From Streptomyces sp. ACA25 (lineage in GTDB: Bacteria > Actinomycetota > Actinomycetes > Streptomycetales > Streptomycetaceae), in assembly GCF_028200735.1 (NCBI RefSeq), contig NZ_JAQKPV010000001.1, positions 186,001 to 250,000 of the forward strand: 64,000 nt of DNA. The letters are read 5' to 3'. Of the stretch, positions 43,763-52,049 are shown piece after piece. A model generated the notes under the pieces. The model was not told the DNA's origin, made no database searches, and saw only the letters and a list, made by a program, of their open reading frames with translations. The position numbers and the translations under genes are program-made. Numbering within the stretch: position 1 is the first letter of the stretch; every line of letters starts with the position of its first letter.

Positions 43763-44208
43763 CCGCCGACAGGTGGTGCCGAGGCGCCTTCCCTGCGCGT
43801 ACTTCCGTGCGCGTTCTTCCGTGCGGCCGCTCGGCGGCATTCCTCCCGCAGGTACGGGAGCGCAGCCGGCCGGCAGTGGACCGTGAGCCGTGCACCGGCT
43901 CCGGTCCCGGCTGCGGCGCACTCCGCCCCGGCTCGGACTCCACCTGTTCGGCCCTCCCGCCCCGTAACGCGGTCGCTCCCCGCTCAGTCCGCCCGGGCTT
44001 CGCGACGGACGGGGAGGTGCGACGGCGCTTGCCGAAGCCCGCGGCCGCCCGAAGCCCCATCAGCACCCACACCCCGTAACGCCCCACGTGTGGTGGCCCG
44101 GACCGACCGGGCGAACCGGCCCCCAGTCATTCCGGATGACGCGTCTGTGTAGCGTTGGGTGTGCGAACGTTCACGCGGATCGACGCACGGGGAGCGGCAA
44201 GGGAGCCC
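43763..44208. other. intergenic region, about 450 bases
   Basis: It holds a short imperfect direct repeat (GCGCGTACTTCCGT / GCGCGTTCTTCCGT at about 43795-43822). It presumably holds the promoter of the following acetyltransferase, near 44150. No convincing gene is seen on either strand. Confidence 0.4.
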
Positions 44209-44772
44209 ATGATCGAGATCTCGGAGCCGATCAAGACCAGTCGCCTGACCCTCCGGCCGTTCACGGAACGTGACGAGGACGACATGCTGGAGTTCGAGGC
44301 GCAGCCCGACGTGGCGCGCTACCTCTTCAACGAACCGCGGACCCGGGAGGACAACGCCCAGGAGCTCGCCACCCGGCAGCAGCAGACGGCGCTGCGCAAG
44401 GAGGGGGACACCCTGCTGCTCGCCGTCGATCTGGACGGCAAGGCGATCGGCTACGTGCTGCTCATCTGGCTCAGCGAGCAGAACAAGCAGGGAGAGTTCG
44501 GGTACGTCATGCACCCCGGTTTCCACGGCCGGGGCTACGCGACGGAAGCCTCCGTGGAGATGCTGCGGCTGGGCTTCGAGCAGCTCGGGCTGCACCGGAT
44601 CATCGGACGCTGCGACCCGCGCAACGATGCTTCCTACCGGCTGATGGAGCGGGTGGGGATGCGCCGGGAGGCACATTTCGTGGAGTCCGAGATCTTCAAG
44701 GGGGAGTGGGGCGGCGAGTTCGTCTACGCCATGCTGAAGGGTGAGTGGCGCGCTTCCCGCTGGGCGCAGTAG
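44209..44772 (+). CDS. GNAT N-acetyltransferase (RimJ/RimL type)
   Basis: 187 residues from the ATG behind CAAGGGAGCC; a TTG frame extension starts at 44155 but lacks a site. The single GNAT domain shows TSRLTLRPFTERDEDDM at the start, LLAVDLDGKAIGYVLLIW, the acetyl-CoA loop MHPGFHGRGYATEASVEMLR and the C-terminal NDASYRLMERVGMRREA. Related enzymes acetylate protein N-termini, amino acids or antibiotics; the substrate cannot be inferred. Confidence 0.9.
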   Translation: MIEISEPIKTSRLTLRPFTERDEDDMLEFEAQPDVARYLFNEPRTREDNAQELATRQQQTALRKEGDTLLLAVDLDGKAIGYVLLIWLSEQNKQGEFGYVMHPGFHGRGYATEASVEMLRLGFEQLGLHRIIGRCDPRNDASYRLMERVGMRREAHFVESEIFKGEWGGEFVYAMLKGEWRASRWAQ

Positions 44773-44850
44773 CCGATCTCTTCCGGGTGACCGTCCCCGC
44801 ACCGGCGGGGCCCCGTCGGGTGGGGCGCCGCCGATGCCGCACCCCGGCAG

Positions 44851-45729
44851 TCAGCTGTCGAGGGCCTCGCGGACCGCGGGCACGACCTCGTCGGCGAAGA
44901 CCGCCAGCTGCCGCTCGTGATCCTCGTCGGGCCAGTAGACGAAGGCGTTCATGCCGACGTCCCGCACCAGCGGCACGAGTTGCTCGGTCCACTGGCTCAC
45001 CGAGCCCTTGAACGGCTCGCCGGACTCCGGGCCGATCATGCCGTTGAGGTTGTAGACCTTGCGCAGGGCCGACGGGTCGCGTCCGGCATCCTCGGCCGCC
45101 CCGTTCACCCGCGCCACCGCGGCCGGCAGGCGGTCCAGGCCGAGGAAGCCGAGCGAGGGTATCCAGCCGTCGGCCAGGGCGCCGGTCATGCGCAGCATGC
45201 GCGGCCCGTAGGCACCCAGCCAGATCCCCAGCCCCGGGGTGGGTTCCGGCCCGGGGCGGGTCCCGGCGAGCGAGTAGTACGTGTGGTCGGTGGTCCGCAC
45301 CGACCGCTGCCCGCTCCACATCAGCCGGATGACCCCGACCGCCTCCTCCAGGGCGTCGGCGGCCTCTTTCCCGCTGCGCCGGGGACCGCCCATCGCCTCG
45401 ATTGCCTCCCAGAAAGCACCCGCGCCCAGGCCCAGTTGCACCCGGCCACCACCGGTGAGCACGTCGAGGCTGGCAACGGCCTTGGCCAGCATGGCCGGAG
45501 GGCGCAGCGGCAGGTTGGCCACGGTGGGCACGAACGTGATCCGCTGGGTGGCGGCCGTCAGATGGCTGATGAGGGTCCAGGTGTCGAAGAACGCACGCTG
45601 GTACGGGTGGTCCTGCACCGTCACCAGGTCGAGCCCGGCCTCCTCGGCCCGGCGGGCCAACCGCAAGGGAGCCCCCGGATCGGCCCAGGTGGGGTCGATG
45701 TTGGCGCCGAACAACACCGGGACAGTCAT
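44851..45729 (-). CDS. LLM-class flavin-dependent oxidoreductase
   Basis: 292 residues, ATG behind GTGGAGAAC. Luciferase-like TIM barrel of the F420/FMN type: LARRAEEAGLDLVTVQDHPY, RITFVPTVANLPLRPPAMLA, GGGRVQLGLGAGAFWEAIEA, WLGAYGPRMLRMTGALADGW. Actinobacterial relatives often use F420 or FMN to oxidise or reduce small molecules. The frame remains open 80 codons upstream, but that stretch has no family features. Convergent with the RimJ-type gene and divergent from the next GNAT gene. Confidence 0.9.
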   Translation of the reverse strand: MTVPVLFGANIDPTWADPGAPLRLARRAEEAGLDLVTVQDHPYQRAFFDTWTLISHLTAATQRITFVPTVANLPLRPPAMLAKAVASLDVLTGGGRVQLGLGAGAFWEAIEAMGGPRRSGKEAADALEEAVGVIRLMWSGQRSVRTTDHTYYSLAGTRPGPEPTPGLGIWLGAYGPRMLRMTGALADGWIPSLGFLGLDRLPAAVARVNGAAEDAGRDPSALRKVYNLNGMIGPESGEPFKGSVSQWTEQLVPLVRDVGMNAFVYWPDEDHERQLAVFADEVVPAVREALDS

Positions 45730-45839
45730 CTGTTCTCCACTTCGCTTGCCTTCTGCCCGTGAGGGCCTGCCGTCTTCCGACGGTAGGCGGACGGACGGGC
45801 CCCCGCCACGGGAGCGCCCGGGCCGGGCCGGTTCCGGCC

Positions 45840-45866
45840 GTGGCCGACCGTGGCCGACCGTGGCCG
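45840..45866. repeat. short tandem repeat
   Basis: GTGGCCGACC is repeated twice followed by GTGGCCG in the divergent region between the LLM oxidoreductase and GNAT genes. It may be slippage-derived or a cluster of regulator sites. Confidence 0.4.
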
Positions 45867-45955
45867 CTGTCGGCGCTCGGCCGGCGCGCAGGCGCCGCGC
45901 CGGCCGGCCGGAAACCTGATGCGGGCAGGCGGTGCGGTGAGGTGGAATCGGTGGC

Positions 45956-46822
45956 ATGACGAATGCTTTGCACACACCAGGAGTTGACGGACTGCGCGAG
46001 GTGGTGGACGTGCTGCGGGAGTGGCAGTACGAGGGGGCGCCGATGCAACTGCATCCGGGAGACCTGGGCTGGTTCTGGCGGTTCGGGGCGGAGGCGACAG
46101 CCGCCGCAGTACGAACGTGGAGCCGGGGCGGGCGGATTCTCGCCGCCGGACTGCTGGACGGCCCCGAGCTGCTGCGGCTGACGATCGCACCGGACGTTCA
46201 ACAGGACGAGGAGCTGGCGCGGCAGCTGGTCGAGGACGTCACCGATCCGGAGCGCGGCGTACTGCCGGAGGGAAAGGTGAACATCGAGGCGCCCATGGAC
46301 GCACGGGTCCAGGACCTGCTGTCCGAGGACGGCTGGCGGACCGACGAACCATGGATACCGCTGCGCCGCGACCTCACGGAGCCGGTCGAGGACCCGGGTG
46401 TGCGCATCGAGGCGATCGGGCCGGAGCGGGCGCACGCGCGGGCCGCCGTGCATCGGGCGTCGTTCGACAGCGTGAGTTTCACGGACGAGCGCTGGCACGC
46501 GATGGCGGCCGGCTCGCCGTACGCCGACGCCCGGTGCCTGGTCGCCCACGACGTCCGGGGTCACTCGGTGGCGGCGGTGACGGTGTGGTCGGCCGGTCCG
46601 GGGAAGCCCGGGTTGCTGGAGCCGATGGGTGTGCACCCGGAACACCGCGGTCACGGCTACGGCAAGGCGATCACCCTCGCCGCGGCGGCCGCACTCCGGG
46701 AGCTCGGCTCGTCGAGCGCGCTCGTCTGCACCCCGGTCTCCTACGCCGGAGCCGTCGCCACCTACAGGTCGGCAGGCTTCCGGCAGCGCCCCGAGGTCCG
46801 GGACCGGTACCGGGAAGCCTGA
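45956..46822 (+). CDS. GNAT-family N-acetyltransferase
   Basis: 288 residues, ATG start. The N-terminal half (about 1-140) looks like a degenerate GNAT repeat (DGLREVVDVLREWQYEGAPM, LDGPELLRLTIAPDVQQDEE). The C-terminal half is a full GNAT domain with the acetyl-CoA loop EPMGVHPEHRGHGYGKAITL and a TPVSYAGAVATYRSAGF ending. Tandem-GNAT proteins include mycothiol synthase and aminoglycoside-type enzymes; the substrate here is unknown. It is the last clearly core gene before the accessory region. Confidence 0.88.
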   Translation: MTNALHTPGVDGLREVVDVLREWQYEGAPMQLHPGDLGWFWRFGAEATAAAVRTWSRGGRILAAGLLDGPELLRLTIAPDVQQDEELARQLVEDVTDPERGVLPEGKVNIEAPMDARVQDLLSEDGWRTDEPWIPLRRDLTEPVEDPGVRIEAIGPERAHARAAVHRASFDSVSFTDERWHAMAAGSPYADARCLVAHDVRGHSVAAVTVWSAGPGKPGLLEPMGVHPEHRGHGYGKAITLAAAAALRELGSSSALVCTPVSYAGAVATYRSAGFRQRPEVRDRYREA

Positions 46823-47164
46823 GCCGTGCGTCCTCGGTTGAGCTTCCGTCCCCGGGCACGAGCAGGAGGCGCCCTGTCAGCTTGCCCCTTCGTCCCCACG
46901 GTCCTGCCCTTCGTCGAAGAACCGGCCTTACTTTGATCTACCGCCTCCTACAACGGCCTCGCCACAGTCCAGACCCGCAGCACAGCACAGCTACAGTCGC
47001 ATCGGGACGACTTAACCCTCTGACTCCCAGACCAGCTTCGGAACCCCAAGTGGACACACGACACACGGATCGCACCGAAGCAGAATGTCAGGAATGGCGG
47101 AAATGCACCTACGGCCAACAGCTCACCACACCCACGGCGAGCACAAAACCGCAGGTCAATTACC
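46823..47164. other. gene-free, lower-GC stretch at the start of the accessory region
   Basis: About 340 bases with visibly more A/T than the core (for example 46915-47160), no credible ORF and no strong hairpin. It leads into the CRISPR-like repeat pair and probably represents decayed DNA. Confidence 0.4.
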
Positions 47165-47277
47165 GTGGCGGCCACCCTCCGGGGTGGTCGAGGATCGCAA
47201 CCAGCTGATGCCCGCTCCGTCTCGCCAGCCTTCGTAGCGGGTGGCGACCACCCTCCGGGGTGGTCGAGGATCACAAC
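47165..47277. CRISPR. two-repeat CRISPR-like relic
   Basis: Two 37-base repeats (47165-47201 and 47241-47277), differing at two positions, flank a 39-base unique spacer. Each repeat begins GTGGCG, contains the palindrome GACCACCCTCCGGGGTGGTC (8-bp stem, TCCG loop; one base change in the first copy) and ends GATCGCAAC or GATCACAAC. Size, palindrome and ending are typical of CRISPR repeats. No third repeat is found 76 bases to either side, and no cas gene occurs in the window, so this would be an orphan remnant. Confidence 0.5.
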
Positions 47278-47396
47278 CAACGCGGGCCGTGCCGCAGGAA
47301 GCGCTGACCATGTGCTGGGGCACGGCCCGCAAGCGGTGCGCGAAGGTCCTCCAGGGCGAGCTGAAGACCGCGGTGGCCGCTACCGGGGACGACCGG

Positions 47397-48061
47397 GAGG
47401 GCGTGGACGTGGTCCTCGACGGCGGGTTGCTGGCTTTCGGGCACCCAGTTCCCGCTCCATGAGGAGCTATCGCGTTGGGGCGCGCCTGTGGGACTGCGGA
47501 GCCTGGTCGCCCCTTACTTGGAGTGGCGCGTGGCCACACCATCGACCTCAGCGACGGCGATCTGCGGCTCCGCCTCAACGACGACCAGCAGGCGGACGGC
47601 GAGGCGCTGCGGGCCGCGCTGGCCTCCTCGGAGCGGAGCACCGTCTGGACGGGCGTGGCCCTGCGCGGCAACGAGGGCGTACTGCCCTCGCTGGATCTGT
47701 GGCTGGTCAGCACCCTGTCACCCTGCGCGAGAATCCACACCAGCTCCCCCGGGGGGTGGAGCGAGGGCTGTCCGGAGGGACGATCGCCGCCGCCACCACC
47801 TGGGAGGGCGGCAGTCTCGCCTACCTCACCATCCGGCCGGAAGCGGAAGGCTTCGAACTCGGCGTGCACGCCTACGGCCCCGACCGCGAACGTCTCGCCG
47901 CACGCCTCGCGGACCGCATCCGCGCCTGGGACGACGGCGGCCACCGGGGCACGGTGGAACCCGTCGCCCACGTCTACCCCGCCGGGACCCCGGACGAACA
48001 GCTCGCCCCCGGGCAGGTCGTCGACAACCGCTACTCCCGGCTTGTCATCTCCGTCCCCTGA
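47397..48061 (+). pseudogene. decayed NUDIX-methyltransferase (FxLD-type) fusion remnant
   Basis: The first part (about 47397-47530) matches the C-terminal part of the NUDIX gene at 52879-53385, sharing for example GGGGCGCGCCTGTGGGACTG-like sequence and CGGAGCCTGGTCGCCCC. The rest (about 47531-48061) matches the last 540 bases of the methyltransferase gene 53425-54669 (LSDGD..RL..NDDQQADGEALRAAL in one frame, LAYLTIRPEAEGFELGVHAY in another). The join at GAGTGGCGCGT/GGCCACACC deletes the intervening NUDIX end and methyltransferase core. A frameshift lies near 47750 in a C/G run. No start is preserved, so it is not functional. Confidence 0.75.
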
Positions 48062-48235
48062 CGCTGCGCACCTCGCTGGGGGTGGCGGTGTCGGATTCCC
48101 AGAGGAGCTGCTTGCGGAGGGTGAAGTCCCTCAAGTCGGTGCGGTCGAGGTCGCCGTCGAGGAGTTCTTCGGAGGGACAGCCGAGGTCAGACTGTGCCGA
48201 CAGCGTCCGATGCAGGTCAGCGGGCCGTGATCGCC
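48062..48235. other. unassigned sequence between the remnant and the left 43-bp repeat
   Basis: On the minus strand an open frame reads DLGCPSEELLDGDLDRTDLR and on to WESDTATPSEV, with acidic, gene-like composition but no start or recognised family. It may be another decayed gene of the older insertion. Confidence 0.3.
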
Positions 48236-48278
48236 TCAGGAGGCGTGCAGGAGGGCGTCTTCGCGCCATTTGAGGATC
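48236..48278. repeat. left 43-bp direct repeat (probable att site)
   Basis: These 43 bases are identical to 62909-62951, where they form the last 14 codons plus stop of an RsbW-like gene. Here the same sequence is detached from any gene. Together with the integrase remnant at the other end, this marks a probable att site flanking a 14.7-kb island. Confidence 0.8.
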
Positions 48279-48316
48279 AAATGACCCCCGGTCCCCGCTG
48301 ACCTGCCCCTTCACCC

Positions 48317-48380
48317 CGAAAACCACCGCTGACCAGTGCAAACCCCCTCCGCAGGTTTCCACTGGTCAGCACGGTTTTCG
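48317..48380. repeat. imperfect inverted repeat inside the left island end
   Basis: CGAAAACCACCGCTGACCAG (from 48317) is mirrored by a near-complement at 48354-48380, giving about 27 bases per arm with few mismatches. It lies 39 bases inside the left repeat. It could be part of the attachment region or a terminator. The gap 48279-48715 has no gene. Confidence 0.55.
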
Positions 48381-48388
48381 ACCCCCGA

Positions 48389-48406
48389 GTGCACCAGATG
48401 TGCACT
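48389..48406. repeat. GTGCAC-type arm-like motif, left copy
   Basis: GTGCACCAGATGTGCACT matches 15 of 18 bases of GTGCACTGCATGTGCACT at 62807-62824. Both lie about 85-110 bases inside the 43-bp repeats, as integrase arm sites often do. Confidence 0.4.
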
Positions 48407-48715
48407 CCCCCCAGCGGCAGACCCTGCGCCACTCCACTACAACCCAACCACCCTGCCGACGCGCTCGAAGCCCTCCTCGCCAAATTTCCCGACCCCAGCT
48501 CAACGCTCCCGCAGGACGAACCCTGCCGCCGACCAGGAACCGCCACGCAGCTCATCGCGGACTACCGGACTGGCTCCACCGTCCTCCGACTTGCCGACCG
48601 CGTCACATCGGCCGCCAGATGGTGAGCAAGACGCGAAACGTTACGGCCTGCAGATGCGGCGGGGTGGTCGCACCAGGGGAACAGCATGATCGTGGCCAGG
48701 CTTTCGCGAATTACC

Positions 48716-49927
48716 TCAAGTCCTACCGGCAACCATGTAGTAATTCCAGTGCACCAAATGCCACTCCCCGTCCATTGATGAGGGGGTTGGTTCTCCATCG
48801 GGACTCTCGTACACCCAGCGAAGTTTCCCTTCTTTTTCCTCACCGCCAGCCATGAATAGCTTCACGCTCACGACACAAATGGCCGCAGTCCGATGATCGA
48901 TGAAATTGATTTCGAAGGATTCGAGGTCGAAACCTTCGTAGCTTTGTCTAATCAGTCGAGGAAAACCGTTGCCGTGAGCATCCCGCTCGCGATTATTTAC
49001 TGACTGTGCCATGCCCCCGTAATTCTTATTCCTCCAGGACGTCAAAAACCGGTCGGTCGCTTCGTAAGCCTTGTGACTGGTGAAGCCATCGGAGTCCTTC
49101 CCTAGATTCTCGGGCTGCCACTCATCAAGTGCGCGCTTCACTCGGCCATTGTCGGCGATCTTTTTGAAGGTATCAGCCCACGATGGCTGCTCCGGCTTTG
49201 GCCGACTGGCCTTCTCTTTTGCCTTCGCCCAGTCAACAACGGCGAACAGGTAGTTCCATGCCTTGGTAGCAACAACCTCATTATTGAAGTTGAGGATACT
49301 GCCATGAACGATTCCGTTCCTATGAAGCTCATAGACGGGGTTCTCGTTCGGCTTGGTCCTGCCTTTTGTGAAGACCTTATGGACCCTCGCAAGCCCTCTG
49401 TGGTGACCAATGATGCTATCCCAACCGTCAAGCTCTTCGGGCTTTCTGGCGTGAAGGCCACGCCTAACAGTTTCAAATTCGTTGACGAATCCATCCATCA
49501 CGCTCAGCAGTACGTGAGTGCATGCGTAGTATCGCCCAGCCTTATAGTCGTCCAGTGCATACCGAACGAGATGCTCGCGCTTGCGCAAAGCGTCCATGCT
49601 CCTAAGTCGGAGCATCATAAACTTCAGCGTATTCTCATTTTGGTAGTAGCCAATGAGACGCGCCTCGGCGGTAGCGGCGTCTGGTGCATCGTTCAAGATC
49701 TCTTCGATTTTCGTGATCGAAAGGTCATCGTGAAAGATCCAGTTTCGCTCTCCCAGTACGACGTAGAACCGATCTGCCAGGTCGCCAAGACGCTGGATCT
49801 GCTCTTGAAGCTCCTCGACGTTCAGTCGCCTTTCTTTGGGGATCAAGAATTGAAACAGCTTGACCCCTTTAAGTTGCTGCTTCAACTCGATGAAAGACGG
49901 TAGGTCGTGAGCGGATTCGTACGGCAT
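48716..49927 (-). CDS. low-GC HEPN-motif hypothetical protein
   Basis: 403 residues from the ATG behind GAGGAAC. Base and codon use differ strongly from the neighbours (many AAA/AAT/GAA-type codons), a sign of transfer. The protein has a coiled, charged N-terminus (LNVEELQEQIQRLGDLADRF) and a helical region DDYKAGRYYACTHVLLSVMD followed by Rx4H in LHRNGIVHG (Arg203, His208), the signature of HEPN ribonuclease domains. A second Rx4H (RNWIFH) is at 61-66. The C-terminal 150 residues are unassigned. HEPN proteins act in toxin-antitoxin and phage-defence systems; here function is inference. It ends near the left island end. Confidence 0.7.
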   Translation of the reverse strand: MPYESAHDLPSFIELKQQLKGVKLFQFLIPKERRLNVEELQEQIQRLGDLADRFYVVLGERNWIFHDDLSITKIEEILNDAPDAATAEARLIGYYQNENTLKFMMLRLRSMDALRKREHLVRYALDDYKAGRYYACTHVLLSVMDGFVNEFETVRRGLHARKPEELDGWDSIIGHHRGLARVHKVFTKGRTKPNENPVYELHRNGIVHGSILNFNNEVVATKAWNYLFAVVDWAKAKEKASRPKPEQPSWADTFKKIADNGRVKRALDEWQPENLGKDSDGFTSHKAYEATDRFLTSWRNKNYGGMAQSVNNRERDAHGNGFPRLIRQSYEGFDLESFEINFIDHRTAAICVVSVKLFMAGGEEKEGKLRWVYESPDGEPTPSSMDGEWHLVHWNYYMVAGRT

Positions 49928-49998
49928 GAAAGTTCCTCGAAAGCTTCGGGGCATGGCACCCGATGAGGCGATGCCCGTCCGGCAGGTGATTCTTCTGG

Positions 49999-50553
49999 CT
50001 ATTCGGTCGGTGCGGGCTTGGGAATAGCGCGCAGCATGGCTGTGAGGATAGGACCGTCGGCTGAAGGTTGTTGAGTGCTGATCTGGTGGTAGCCCCAGGA
50101 CTCGTAGAGGGCTTTGACCTTGCCGTTGCCGTTGAGGGGGTTGACCAGGAGGGTGACCTGTTGCTCGGGGCGGTGGGCGAGGAGTTCGTCGTGGATGCGA
50201 CGGGCGGAGCCGGTGCCGCGCCAGGGGATGCGGAGCATAATCTCTTTGAGGGCGACGGTGGGGGTGTCGGTGCAGCCTTCGGGGAGGGGGGTGGTCATGC
50301 GCTTCCACCAGCGGTCGTCGGGCTGGAGGGTGTTGACGTAGGCGTAGCCGATGGGTTCGTCGCCGTCGTAGCCGATGACGGCTTCCCAGCCTGGTTCCGC
50401 GCCGTGGCGGGCGAGGCGTTCGCCGTAGCGTTCGACGGAGTAGTGGGGCTGGTGGAGCTGGTCGGCGCGGACCTCGGCGTAGACGTCGATGAGCGTGGTC
50501 CACACGGTGTCGATGTCGGTTGCGTGACGCAGCTCGATGGCGTCTGAGGTCAC
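49999..50553 (-). CDS. GNAT-family N-acetyltransferase of the island
   Basis: 184 residues, GTG start behind GAGGAG and overlapping the stop of the upstream regulator gene (GTGA), so translation is coupled. GNAT features: IELRHATDIDTVWTTLIDVY, EAVIGYDGDEPIGYAYVNTL, a conserved-looking EIMLRIPWRGTGSARRIHDE loop, and LYESWGYHQIS at the end. Pairs of an XRE/TPR regulator with a GNAT protein recur next to Streptomyces peptide clusters; the GNAT may modify or protect against the product, but that is speculation. Confidence 0.85.
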   Translation of the reverse strand: MTSDAIELRHATDIDTVWTTLIDVYAEVRADQLHQPHYSVERYGERLARHGAEPGWEAVIGYDGDEPIGYAYVNTLQPDDRWWKRMTTPLPEGCTDTPTVALKEIMLRIPWRGTGSARRIHDELLAHRPEQQVTLLVNPLNGNGKVKALYESWGYHQISTQQPSADGPILTAMLRAIPKPAPTE

Positions 50554-51818
50554 TGCGGGCTCCTCGGGTTTGCGCGGGTGTACTGGTCCCAGGTGCGGGC
50601 GGGTTCGCTGGACGGGGCGGCGATGCGCAGGGCGTTGCCGAAGTCGTCGAGCATGGTGGTGACGCGGGGGTGCTGGCCGGTGGGGTCGGCGGGGATGGAC
50701 AGGGCGGTGGCCACGGCCGGTTCGATGTCGCCTTGGCCGAGCTGGGCGTGGGCGAGGCGGGCGGTGGTGATGGCGCGGGAGCGCTGCATCTCGGGGCGGA
50801 GCAGGGCAAGGCTGCGGTGGGCGTGGGCCTCGGCCTCGTCGTAGGCGCCGAGGGAGAGGCAGGCGGCGAGGGCGAGGCTTTCCAGTTCGGCTTGGTCGTA
50901 GAAGGCGTTGATCCAGACCGGGCGCTGTTCGCCGCTGCGGGCCTGCTGAAGGGCTTCCTGGGCGTGGCCGAGGGCCTGGCGGACGGCGCGGTGTTCGCCG
51001 GTGAGGCCGTGGATGGCGGCGTGGCGGGCGTGGCCGAGGGAGGCGAACAGGGGGTCGCGGCGGGCGATCGGCAGGCGGCGGGCGACGTCGTTGGCCGCGA
51101 GGGCGTCCGCCGGCCGGGCCATGTGGCGGTAGAGGCTTCCGGCGTGGGACCAGATGCGGAAGGCGATGGTGGGGTCGCCGGACATGGAGGCGAGGCTGGA
51201 CGCCCGGTCGAAGTGGCGCTGTGCGGCGTCGAAGCGGCGGCCGTCGATGGCGGCCCACAGGGCGCTGGAGGTGAAGGAGGCCGCGCAGCCGTAGAGAGCA
51301 CCGCGCACCCGCTGGGTGGCGGTGCCGCGCGCGAGCAGGGCCAGGGCTTCGCCGGCGAGGGCGGAGGCTTGGATTTCGATGGTGAGCTTGCCGCCGTAGC
51401 GGTGGTCGCTGGCGACGAGGACGGCGAACTTGCTGAGCAGTCGTTGCACATCGCTCATGCCGACGCGGGGCTGGACGGCGTACGCGGGAGCGGCGCTGAC
51501 GGCAGCGACGGCGGCTGCGGCGGTGGCGCCTATGAAGCGGCGGCGATGCACGGGGTCCTCCGGTACCGAACGCGAGGAGTCTCCTCGGGGAACGAAGCCC
51601 AGTTCGGTGACCGGGCAGTTGAATACTGCCTCTAAGGCTGCCCGCTGCCGTTGGTGCGGCCAGCGGGATTTTCCGGTCAGCCAGTTCCGGACCGTCCGGT
51701 CGCTGACCGTGCCCTCGTAACCGGCGGCCCGCAGGTCGGCGTTGACGGCTTCGGCCAGCTCAGCCTGGGTGAACCCTTCGTCATCCATGCGCTGCTTGAG
51801 GATTTCGTTGCCCTCCAC
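50550..51818 (-). CDS. XRE-type helix-turn-helix regulator with TPR-like domain
   Basis: 422 residues. The N-terminal HTH (about residues 5-75: LKQRMDDEGFTQAELAEAVN, GTVSDRTVRNWLTGKSRWP) is followed by a basic link and an Ala-rich hydrophobic stretch (RRRFIGATAAAAVAAVSAAP). A long helical repeat region of TPR kind follows (about 130-400). This architecture is frequent among Streptomyces regulators that sense small signals or peptides. It is divergent from the lanthipeptide operon, with 230 bases between, so it is the likely local regulator of that cluster. Confidence 0.85.
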   Translation of the reverse strand: MEGNEILKQRMDDEGFTQAELAEAVNADLRAAGYEGTVSDRTVRNWLTGKSRWPHQRQRAALEAVFNCPVTELGFVPRGDSSRSVPEDPVHRRRFIGATAAAAVAAVSAAPAYAVQPRVGMSDVQRLLSKFAVLVASDHRYGGKLTIEIQASALAGEALALLARGTATQRVRGALYGCAASFTSSALWAAIDGRRFDAAQRHFDRASSLASMSGDPTIAFRIWSHAGSLYRHMARPADALAANDVARRLPIARRDPLFASLGHARHAAIHGLTGEHRAVRQALGHAQEALQQARSGEQRPVWINAFYDQAELESLALAACLSLGAYDEAEAHAHRSLALLRPEMQRSRAITTARLAHAQLGQGDIEPAVATALSIPADPTGQHPRVTTMLDDFGNALRIAAPSSEPARTWDQYTRANPRSPQ

Positions 51819-52049
51819 AGCCTCACGGTAGCCACGTCATCGCGCTCCGCTGAACCGCTCGGCCCGCAAATTTCCGGTTGGCCGCACTGCACGGGCGGAC
51901 CGGTTTTCCTCCCGCTCCCCGGCTGTCGCTCGTTGAACTGGACACCTGCCGCCGCACCGGACGGCACCGACGACCGAGAGGAGGACGCCGCACTCGGCCC
52001 CCGAGCCGGGGCAGCAGCAGCCACCGCCGCTCACCACCACGAGGTCCTG

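Noticed and set aside
47282-47330. 12-bp inverted repeat beside the CRISPR-like unit as a third repeat or RNA gene
   Set aside because: Its sequence differs from the 37-base repeats and it is a simple GC hairpin; no support for an RNA or array extension.
48236-48362. Short minus-strand ORF spanning the left 43-bp repeat as a gene
   Set aside because: It reads the repeat in a different frame from the host gene and has no start signal or family.
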